In this document: one piece after another, positions 1 through 5,688 of the stretch
Layout of the letters: the number at the start of each line of letters is the position of its first letter
Position numbering within the stretch: the first letter of the stretch is position 1
Assembly (NCBI GenBank): GCA_037132275.1
Contig: JBAXPK010000086.1
Location: 1-7,275 of the forward strand
DNA from: JAABPW01 sp037132275
GTDB taxonomy: Bacteria > Verrucomicrobiota > Kiritimatiellia > CAIKKV01 > CAITUY01
DNA length: 7,275 bases
Reading direction: 5' to 3'
The notes under the pieces: generated by a model
The model's input: the letters and a program-made list of their open reading frames with translations, nothing else
What the model was told of the DNA's origin: nothing
Database searches by the model: none
Made by a program: the position numbers and the translations under genes

Positions 1-233
1 GAGCGGCTGAAGTAGCGGCTGAAGAAAGCGTGCAGTTTGTCGAAGAGTTCCTCCCGGAAGTCGGGGAAGGTGGTGATGGCCGCGTCAACATCCGCCATCA
101 GGGCCGGCTCGACGATCTTCTGGAAATAGGCGGCCTTGATACGCATGAGGTTGATATAGCCGGATTGGCCATCCACCTTTGCGCCGATGAACAGGTCGCG
201 GAGAGCATCAAGGAATCGTTTCTCTTTAGTCAT
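1..233 (-). CDS. N-terminal part of a large adenine-specific DNA methyltransferase (type III R-M-like), cut by window edge
   Basis: An open frame starts at ATG 233-231 and runs off the left edge with no stop, giving 77 residues that begin MTKEKRFLDALRDLF and contain SGYINLMRIK (about 24-33) and FPDFREELFDKL (about 56-67). From memory of the family, this arrangement is typical of the N-terminus of large site-specific DNA methyltransferases found in type III-like restriction-modification loci, ahead of the catalytic domain. The catalytic motifs (FxGxG, DPPY-type) would lie outside the window, so activity cannot be judged. GAGG on the minus strand about 8 nt before the ATG is a fair ribosome-binding site. 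The start lies inside the 3' end of the upstream HTH gene (8-nt overlap), implying translational coupling. Alternative: another protein sharing this N-terminal module. Confidence 0.62.
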   Translation of the reverse strand, partial: MTKEKRFLDALRDLFIGAKVDGQSGYINLMRIKAAYFQKIVEPALMADVDAAITTFPDFREELFDKLHAFFSRYFSR

Positions 234-639
234 GTGAACCTCGCGGGGGAGTGGTCGTTGGGTATCGTGTAGCGCGGGAGACGGATGTTGCCGTTTTCGC
301 GGCTTCAAGGGGCTTCATGTAAGCAGGTGCCGATTCACGAATCATGGCCGCAGCTTTGGCGGCAGCGGGATTGCTGTTGTTCTCCTGCCAGAACCGGGCA
401 GTGATCCGTTTAGCTTCCACGTCATCAAGAGGGACCCCGAAAAATGTGGCAAGCGCCTTGGCCTGCGCCTCCGTAGGCAATCGTTGCCCGAGCTCAATCT
501 TACTCAGGAGCGTGGAGTCCATCTCCGCAGCAGCGGCAACGGCGCGCAGAGGAAGCGCCTTCGCCTGACGGAGATCACGAAGCCAGGTACCGAGTGTTTC
601 AGGCTGGGCTCCGGCCTTTGACTCTTTGTGTCTAGACAT
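226..639 (-). CDS. XRE-family HTH transcriptional regulator, probably linked to the restriction-modification locus
   Basis: This encodes a protein of 137 residues from ATG 639. A helix-turn-helix of the Cro/CI (XRE) type spans about residues 15-72: LGTWLRDLRQAKALPLRAVA, then the recognition-helix region with STLLSKIELGQRLP and a closing ALATFFGVPLDDV. A second conserved-looking block, ARFWQENNSNPAAAKAAAMI, follows at about 81-100. The last 30 or so residues are rich in Ala, Thr, Arg and Pro and probably disordered. An in-frame TTG at 675 would add 12 residues, but neither start has a clear Shine-Dalgarno sequence; ATG 639 is preferred because the HTH follows directly. The stop overlaps the downstream methyltransferase start by 8 nt. 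Small XRE proteins in this position often control R-M expression (C-protein-like role); that function is inferred here. Confidence 0.82.
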   Translation of the reverse strand: MSRHKESKAGAQPETLGTWLRDLRQAKALPLRAVAAAAEMDSTLLSKIELGQRLPTEAQAKALATFFGVPLDDVEAKRITARFWQENNSNPAAAKAAAMIRESAPAYMKPLEAAKTATSVSRATRYPTTTPPRGSHD

Positions 640-715
640 AAATTGGCTTGTAGCATGAGTGAAGGGTGGTGGCAAGCGGAAAAAAATAAATAATGTGACC
701 GCTCAGGTATCCACA

Positions 716-736
716 ATTCAGTATTCAGAATCCAGA
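716..736. repeat. Three tandem 7-nt units, consensus ATTCAGW
   Basis: Reads as ATTCAGT, ATTCAGA and ATCCAGA in direct succession; only one base departs from the consensus in the third unit apart from the variable last position. It lies in non-coding sequence upstream of the HTH gene. It may be a small remnant of a longer heptameric intergenic repeat or simple slippage. Function unknown. Confidence 0.5.
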
Positions 737-772
737 ATAGCGTTTTCTGGTAGCAGGTACCCGCTGACTTCG

Positions 773-804
773 TGCGCAAACCTATTAACATTGTTTGCGC
801 AAAC
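773..804. promoter_or_regulatory. Inverted repeat TGCGCAAAC / GTTTGCGCA with an overlapping perfect 12-bp palindrome
   Basis: Nine bases at 773-781 are the reverse complement of 793-801, separated by an 11-nt AT-rich loop. The right arm extended to 804 is itself the perfect palindrome GTTTGCGCAAAC (793-804). It starts 10 nt beyond the stop of the pseudouridine synthase gene, where a terminator would be expected, but no T-run follows on either strand, so it is not a canonical intrinsic terminator. The palindrome-plus-half-site arrangement would equally suit an operator for a dimeric regulator such as the HTH protein encoded downstream. Both roles are inference. Confidence 0.4.
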
Positions 805-813
805 GCTTTAAAC

Positions 814-1782
814 TCACATCACCAGCACCGCCATATCCGCTGGCATGGGCGCCTCAAAGCGCAGGGGCTGGTCTGTAGCGGGATGAGTGAATTCCAACTC
901 CATGGAGTGCAGGGCCTGACGCGTCATTCGTAGACGACGCCAATCCTCCGCGGTAATGGCATCCATACAAAACCGCACAAAGATCATGGGATCGGGGCCA
1001 TAGATCTTGTCGCCTACCACGGGAAACCCCAGCGAATGCAGCGTGGCCCGGATCTGATGGAGCCGGCCCGTGTGGAGTACCGCCTCCACGACACTGATTC
1101 CATTAACGCTGCGCAGCCGCCGGAAATCAGTCCAAGCCCATTCTTTCCCGGCCACAGGTTCTGGCGGGGGCAATGACGGGTCGCGCCCAGAATCATCTTT
1201 CTCGAAACGTCGGCGCTTATGAACCCCCGAGCCCGGATCAGGCAGCATCCACCCTCCCGCGCGACATGCATCCGGGAAAGTCCCTTCGACCAATGCCACA
1301 TAACGCTTCACCACTGACCGTTTTAAAAACTGAGCCCGGCATTTGGCCTCAGCCTTTGCATTCTTGGCCACGACCAATAAGCCTGAAGTTTCACGATCCA
1401 ACCGGTTGACCAAGGCGGGCGATTCAATGCAATGGGTTGTTTTAAGCCAGGCCCACAGGGTGTGGTTGAAATATCGGCCCGCCGGATGACAGGGCAAATT
1501 CGGCGGCTTGTTAATCACCATCACATCATAATCTTCAAAAACAATCCCGATATCGAAACAGACAGGAGGTTCGGGTATGTCACGCGCAATAAACTCCACC
1601 CGGTTCCCCGCCTCAAGCCGGTAATCCGGGGCCACAGCAGAATCATTCACCAGGACACGCGATTCGAGCATGTGCGTCAACCATTCGTCCCGTGAATGGT
1701 AGGTAAAGCGGCCGGCCAGATAATCGACCAGCAAAACGCCGCCCTGGCCCGGAGGAAATACAAATTGAATTCGCCGTTTCAT
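814..1782 (-). CDS. RluA-family RNA pseudouridine synthase
   Basis: This encodes a protein of 322 residues that isomerises specific uridines to pseudouridine in rRNA or tRNA in the cytoplasm. An N-terminal S4-like segment (about 20-70, with a SRVLVNDSAV-type stretch) precedes the catalytic domain. Motif I lies at 126-134 (NRLDRETSG) with the catalytic Asp at 129. INKPPNLPCHPAG (90-102) and LHTGRLHQIRATLHSLGFP (236-254), followed by GDKIYG, are classic RluA/RluD-family signatures. The frame is open upstream to an ATG at 1884, but that would overlap the divergent gene, and the extra 34 residues are Arg/Cys-rich and unlike the family; ATG 1782 is chosen although its Shine-Dalgarno is weak. Substrate (RluA, RluC, RluD or TruC type) cannot be decided. 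The acidic/proline-rich loop near 195-212 looks like a lineage insertion. Confidence 0.93.
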   Translation of the reverse strand: MKRRIQFVFPPGQGGVLLVDYLAGRFTYHSRDEWLTHMLESRVLVNDSAVAPDYRLEAGNRVEFIARDIPEPPVCFDIGIVFEDYDVMVINKPPNLPCHPAGRYFNHTLWAWLKTTHCIESPALVNRLDRETSGLLVVAKNAKAEAKCRAQFLKRSVVKRYVALVEGTFPDACRAGGWMLPDPGSGVHKRRRFEKDDSGRDPSLPPPEPVAGKEWAWTDFRRLRSVNGISVVEAVLHTGRLHQIRATLHSLGFPVVGDKIYGPDPMIFVRFCMDAITAEDWRRLRMTRQALHSMELEFTHPATDQPLRFEAPMPADMAVLVM

Positions 1783-1805
1783 GCGGGTGCTTATGTTACC
1801 CCTTC

Positions 1806-1834
1806 TTGACTTTCGAGCAATGTTTGTCTTGTAT
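1806..1834 (+). promoter_or_regulatory. Candidate sigma-70-type promoter for the LpxC-like/radical SAM operon
   Basis: TTGACT (1806-1811) differs from the consensus -35 box at one base; exactly 17 nt later is TTGTAT (1829-1834), a 3/6 match to the -10 box. A start near 1841 would give a leader of about 20 nt containing the GGGGAG ribosome-binding site (1847-1852). It sits in the 78-bp gap between two divergent genes, the only place a promoter for the plus-strand operon could be unless it lies inside the pseudouridine synthase gene. The weak -10 keeps confidence modest. Confidence 0.4.
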
Positions 1835-1860
1835 GGAGTGTTTTCAGGGGAGAACATGCA

Positions 1861-2883
1861 ATGGCATCGACACAATATGGACAATTGTTACAGGGCGACC
1901 CGGAGATCATGGACCGCCAGTTTGTGGCATTCCAGAATCAGCCGGTGGATCAGGAATGGATGCCGGACCTGAAGGAATTCGACCGATTCCAGACGACGAT
2001 CGGCAAACCTGTCTCCGTCACGGGGCCCGGCACATTTTTTGGCCGCGCCCAGCGTACGCTGCACCTCCTCCCCTCACAAACCGATGGCTGGTGGTTCGAC
2101 CGGACGGATTTACCTGATGCCATGCCCATCCGGGTATCGGCCAATAATGTTTGGACCACCCAGCGGAACATCGTTCTTTGCAGCGGCTCACCCCACAATT
2201 ACATGCGCATGGTCGAACACATTGTGGCCCTTAGACTGGCCCTGAACGTGGACAACCTGATGATCCGCATGGATTCGGGAGATCCGCCCCTGTTTGACCG
2301 CGGCAGCATGGATCTGGTGGAGGCCATTGATAAGGCCGGCATCATTCACATCGCTCAACCCGCCCGCTACGTGACCGTGAAGGAGCCTGTCTCCATTCTG
2401 GCCCCGAATGGAAGTTTTCTGATTGTCACGCCCTGCACGACTCCGGTTCCCCAACTCAACCTGGACGTGGCCGTAAACTTTAAGACCGCCATTGGCAAGC
2501 AGCGGCTGAAAATCCGGTTGACCCCTGAAACCGGACGCTACGGTTCACTCGCCCGCACCAATTGCTCTTTTACCCAAATGGTGTTCACCAAGACCATCGG
2601 CAAACTCTTCGCTGACGTCAGGAATCTGGGCTACACAAATAAAAACATCCTCGTGGCGGGCCGCCGGAAGTACCACAATACCCCCACCATGATCCATAAC
2701 GGGAAGTCGCTTGAACCCGTCTGGCACAGGACCATTCTTGACCTGGTGGCGGCGCTGGCCTTGATTGACACCGGACGTTTCGTCGGCAATGTATTTTCCT
2801 ACAAGGCAGGCCACGCACTCGACGTGATCATGGTGCGCAAACTTTTTGAGCGGGATCTGCTGTGTCCTCTCGGAGAAAGATAA
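1861..2883 (+). CDS. Divergent LpxC-like protein (UDP-3-O-acyl-GlcNAc deacetylase family)
   Basis: This encodes a 340-residue protein (E. coli LpxC: 305), longer mainly by about 42 N-terminal residues. Family landmarks run in LpxC order: TIGKPVSVTGPGTFFG (46-61), FDRTDLPDAMPI (79-90), MVEHIVALRLALNVDN (117-132), DPPLFDRGS (141-149), an aligned AGI (159-161), HRTILD (289-294) and SYKAGHALD (313-321). In LpxC a zinc-dependent deacetylation is carried out with His79, His238 and Asp242 as metal ligands and His265 and Glu78 in catalysis. Here Glu119, His120, Asp294 and His318 correspond, but His289 lies five rather than four residues before the Asp, so Arg290 takes the usual His slot. GLH is replaced by GTFF and DGSA by DRGS. 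It is either a paralogue with altered substrate or a non-catalytic member. Start ATG 1861 follows GGGGAG by 8 nt. Confidence 0.8.
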   Translation: MASTQYGQLLQGDPEIMDRQFVAFQNQPVDQEWMPDLKEFDRFQTTIGKPVSVTGPGTFFGRAQRTLHLLPSQTDGWWFDRTDLPDAMPIRVSANNVWTTQRNIVLCSGSPHNYMRMVEHIVALRLALNVDNLMIRMDSGDPPLFDRGSMDLVEAIDKAGIIHIAQPARYVTVKEPVSILAPNGSFLIVTPCTTPVPQLNLDVAVNFKTAIGKQRLKIRLTPETGRYGSLARTNCSFTQMVFTKTIGKLFADVRNLGYTNKNILVAGRRKYHNTPTMIHNGKSLEPVWHRTILDLVAALALIDTGRFVGNVFSYKAGHALDVIMVRKLFERDLLCPLGER

Positions 2884-2887
2884 ACTC

Positions 2888-4564
2888 ATGCCGACAGAAG
2901 GAACGCTTAAGCGCTGGATCCTGGTCAACTACGCCGGCTATCCGTTTGCACCCAACAGTCTTATGCCGGACAATGGTCTGGCAAATCTGGCAGGCATCAT
3001 TCTTGACAGCGGCGGCGAGGTGGAAATCCGTGATTACGGCACCGTCAGCACCGTGGCCAGAATGACCTCCCCCGAACTTGAACGTCGCTTGACCCGGGCA
3101 TGGAATACCTTGAAGGCCCCAAATCAAGGGCACCTCCTTGCCATCAAAAAACTGGTGACTTTGGCCCAGCTTCCAGGCGCAGAGCGGGAACGCCAACGCC
3201 TTCAAGACAGACTGGTGAATGAAATTGGCACTGAATTGATTGACCACATCCGGCGCAAAAACATCCAGGCCATCGGCTTTAAACTCTGGAATGGCGATGG
3301 GTTATCCTGTTCAGCGGCCCTGGCCGGACGGATCAGGAAGGCATGCCCTGACATCAAGATTTTCGGTGGTGGCCCCCATGTGGATCTTTTCCTGGACCGC
3401 ATTCTTCGTTTTTATCCCTTCTTCGATGCTTTGATCTATGGAGAGGGGGAAGACACCCTGCGCCAGCTCGTCGCTTCCGGGGGGGACGTCAAATCTTACG
3501 CTTCAATCCCCAACCTGATTTACCGTGAGGGAGACGTTCTCCGCACGACGGAAGAGCGAATGGTGGCGGATCTAGACCAGCTTCCCATGCCCGTATATGA
3601 CCCCGCCGTGTATCCCGCCATGGCGGGTGACGAAAAAATCAAACTCATCGTGATCGACGAGAGCCGGGGCTGCCGCAACGACTGCGCCTTCTGCATTCAT
3701 CCGGTAAAAAGCCATAATAACGTCAGAATGAAAAGTATCAGTCGCCTGATACAGGAAGTGCGACACATCGGAAAGGAATGGGGAATTCACACCTTCCGGT
3801 TTGCCGGCTCCTGCACCCCGTACAGCCTGCTGAACGCTTTTGCAGAGGAAGTCGTCAAACAATCACTCCACCTGCAATATTCCTCCTTCGCTCATATCCA
3901 TCACAGCGAGGAGGCGAATTTTAAAATGATCCGTCAATCGGGTTGTGTCGCCCTGTTCTTTGGCATCGAGTCCGGGTGCCAGAAGATTCTGGACCGCCTC
4001 CAGAAAAGGATCACCACCAACGAGATCACCACCGCGATTAAACGCGCCAACGAGGCGGGCCTGTTCACGGTTGGAAGCCTGATCTTTCCCGCACCGGGCG
4101 ACACACCCGAAACGGCCGCCGAAACCATCGAGCTCATCCGGGGACTTAACCTGGGATCAATTACCCTGCAACCTCCAGTCGTGGTGCCCCGGACTCGCTG
4201 GTTTGAGAATCCGACCGCCTATGGATTCGGAATTGCTGATATGGAGAAATACCTGAACACCGGCATGACCTGGAAAGTGAAAATACAGTTGCCGCCCCGA
4301 TTCTGGGACGTCCTCCCCATGACACTTGACGGCCTCTCCTACCGGAAGATGCTGGCCCGGACCTCCGCCTTCTCAAAGCAACTGGCACCTCTGGGCATTC
4401 CCACATCTATTTCCGACGAGAACTACCTGATGAGCAAACTTGCAGGCCTCGACCCAGTTTCGTTCCGGGATCGCAGCCTGGCCGCCTTTTATGCCGGCGA
4501 CACCACCGTGCTCCGCGAACTCGTCCAGTCAATCAACCGTGCCGGCACGGGATCATCATTGTAA
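2888..4564 (+). CDS. B12-binding-type radical SAM enzyme
   Basis: This encodes a protein of 558 residues. The N-terminal half resembles the Rossmann-like cobalamin-binding domain: LMPDNGLANLAGIILDSGG (25-43), KIFGGGPHVDLF (157-168), DALIYGEGEDTLRQL (180-194) and the linker LDQLPMPVYDP (229-239). The radical SAM barrel follows, with the 4Fe-4S ligands Cys262, Cys266 and Cys269 (GCRNDCAFC), a glycine region FRFAGSC (303-309) and the common GIESG (359-363). No DxHxxG cobalamin-ligand motif is visible, as in many class B members. Relatives methylate or form and rearrange carbon bonds on lipids, tetrapyrroles and natural products; the substrate here is unknown. ATG 2888 follows the LpxC-like stop by only 4 nt, with GGAG at 2872-2875; an upstream in-frame TTG (2846) lies inside that gene and is rejected. 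The C-terminal ~125 residues match nothing I recognise. Confidence 0.88.
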   Translation: MPTEGTLKRWILVNYAGYPFAPNSLMPDNGLANLAGIILDSGGEVEIRDYGTVSTVARMTSPELERRLTRAWNTLKAPNQGHLLAIKKLVTLAQLPGAERERQRLQDRLVNEIGTELIDHIRRKNIQAIGFKLWNGDGLSCSAALAGRIRKACPDIKIFGGGPHVDLFLDRILRFYPFFDALIYGEGEDTLRQLVASGGDVKSYASIPNLIYREGDVLRTTEERMVADLDQLPMPVYDPAVYPAMAGDEKIKLIVIDESRGCRNDCAFCIHPVKSHNNVRMKSISRLIQEVRHIGKEWGIHTFRFAGSCTPYSLLNAFAEEVVKQSLHLQYSSFAHIHHSEEANFKMIRQSGCVALFFGIESGCQKILDRLQKRITTNEITTAIKRANEAGLFTVGSLIFPAPGDTPETAAETIELIRGLNLGSITLQPPVVVPRTRWFENPTAYGFGIADMEKYLNTGMTWKVKIQLPPRFWDVLPMTLDGLSYRKMLARTSAFSKQLAPLGIPTSISDENYLMSKLAGLDPVSFRDRSLAAFYAGDTTVLRELVQSINRAGTGSSL

Positions 4565-5675
4565 TCCGGGTCCCTTCACCCGGCTTGCTCTGAATGCGGA
4601 CGGCCCCGCCATGCGCCTCCGTCACCTGACGAACAATCGACAATCCCAACCCGGTCCCGCCCGAGTTCTTTTTGGTAGTGAAAAACGGTTCGGCTGTCAG
4701 GCGGATTAACTCCTCGCTCATCCCGCAGCCATTATCCTCAACACCGATTTCCACACTCTCCCCTTGCAGGGAACACCAGACACGGACTTTACCTTTACCG
4801 GGCGCCGCCGCATCCACGGCATTGACAACCAGGTTCTGGATTGCCCGCTCAACCTGCACGGCATCAATCTCCACAACGACTCTGTTCTCAGAGGGTTCCA
4901 CAATAATCTCAACCTGTTTTTTTTTCGCTTTACCCCCGCATTCCAATGAAATGGACTGGATTAATTGTCCTAAATCCGCAGGCGATCGGCGCAATGTCCC
5001 TCTACTGACATCCAGCCACATTTCCGCCATGTCACGGCAACGCAACACGCTTTTTTCAATGGTGCCGAGATAACTGGCTGTCTCTTCCCTGTCCATGCTG
5101 GCGACGCCGCCCTGCTGCCGGATCTGGTCAGAAAGCAAATCCACGTAACCGAGAATCACAGTCAAAGGGTTCCGGAGATCATGCACCAGTTCGGCCGACT
5201 TCTGCCCCAGGGAGACAAGATGTAGCCGACGGTCCAACTCCTCCTTGAGTTTCTGATTCATCCGCATCAACTCACCCGCCGCTTCCTTCCGACTCCGCTC
5301 AAACTGCGTCCGTTGGACATGCCGCTGGATGACTTTACGCAGTTCGAAGGCGTCAAAAGGCTTCTTCACGTAATCGTTGGCTCCGAGGCGTATTGCTTCC
5401 TGGGCGGTTTCCAAGGCACCAAACCCGGTGAACATGATAACGGACACCTCCCCGTCAATCTCGCGGATCATCCGCAACCCCTCGATACCGCTCTTGCCTG
5501 GCATGCGGATATCCATGACCACCGTGTCAGGGTGATGCTCCTGAAGCATGGCTACGCCGGCATCGACCGAATCCGCGCAGAACACGCGATAGTTGGGATT
5601 CAAAAGAATCCGCAAACTCTCACGCGGTCCACGCTCGTCGTCAATCACCAGAACCGTGGGCAAGGCGTCCGTCAT
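4533..5675 (-). CDS. Receiver-histidine kinase hybrid protein (REC-HisKA-HATPase)
   Basis: This encodes a soluble cytoplasmic signalling protein of 380 residues with no membrane segment. Receiver domain, about 7-120: acidic pair Asp12-Asp13, phospho-acceptor Asp55 (VVMDIRMPG), Thr83 (MFTG) and Lys105 (DYVKKPFD). A coiled-coil-like linker (about 122-150, charged) leads to the dimerisation/phospho-acceptor domain with His165 in ELVHDLRNPLT. The ATPase domain has the N box (NLVVNAVDAA, 281-290), G1 (EDNGCGMS, 313-320), FFTTK (331-335) and G2 (GGTGLGLSIV, 339-348). It has no DNA-binding or output domain, so it probably receives phosphate or a signal at REC and passes phosphate to a partner not seen here. 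Start ATG 5675 has GGGG five bases upstream; upstream ATGs at 5705 and 5714 would overlap the preceding gene. It lies 13 nt after the FadL-like gene. The last 32 bp overlap the convergent radical SAM gene. Confidence 0.95.
   Translation of the reverse strand: MTDALPTVLVIDDERGPRESLRILLNPNYRVFCADSVDAGVAMLQEHHPDTVVMDIRMPGKSGIEGLRMIREIDGEVSVIMFTGFGALETAQEAIRLGANDYVKKPFDAFELRKVIQRHVQRTQFERSRKEAAGELMRMNQKLKEELDRRLHLVSLGQKSAELVHDLRNPLTVILGYVDLLSDQIRQQGGVASMDREETASYLGTIEKSVLRCRDMAEMWLDVSRGTLRRSPADLGQLIQSISLECGGKAKKKQVEIIVEPSENRVVVEIDAVQVERAIQNLVVNAVDAAAPGKGKVRVWCSLQGESVEIGVEDNGCGMSEELIRLTAEPFFTTKKNSGGTGLGLSIVRQVTEAHGGAVRIQSKPGEGTRITMMIPCRHG
4566..4583 (+). terminator. Possible hairpin terminator of the plus-strand operon, embedded in the kinase coding sequence
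   Basis: CCGGGT (4566-4571) and ACCCGG (4578-4583) form a perfect 6-bp GC-rich stem with a 6-nt loop, beginning 1 nt after the radical SAM stop codon. What follows on the plus strand (CTTGCTCTG) has only a scattered T content, so termination would be weak. The same bases encode the conserved KPGEGTR turn near the kinase C-terminus on the other strand, so the symmetry could be a coding coincidence. Confidence 0.3.
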
Positions 5676-5688
5676 CGTGGCCCCATTA

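Larger units (their letters stand above)
640..813. other. Intergenic spacer with short repeats and a palindrome; no gene seen
   Basis: No convincing coding frame lies here. It separates the pseudouridine synthase stop from the HTH gene, both on the minus strand, so it must hold the promoter of the HTH/methyltransferase operon unless transcription reads through. A weak minus-strand candidate is TTGTGG (rc of 711-716) with an AT-rich stretch (681-695) about 15-17 nt further on, but the -10 match is poor. The heptamer repeat and hairpin inside this stretch are listed separately. Confidence 0.5.

Noticed and set aside
640..675. TTG start at 675 for the HTH regulator
   Set aside because: No Shine-Dalgarno, rare start codon, and the added 12 residues contribute nothing to the HTH; it cannot be fully excluded because ATG 639 also lacks a clear site.
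1783..1884. N-terminal extension of the pseudouridine synthase to an upstream ATG at 1884
   Set aside because: It would overlap the divergent LpxC-like gene and its ribosome-binding site, and the extra 34 residues do not look like the family.
2846..2887. Upstream TTG start for the radical SAM gene
   Set aside because: It lies in the end of the LpxC-like coding sequence; the extra residues are just that gene read in another frame, while ATG 2888 has a usable ribosome-binding site and starts near the domain.
2828..3247. Minus-strand open frame across the LpxC-like/radical SAM junction
   Set aside because: It is antisense to two confidently identified genes and has no protein-family features.
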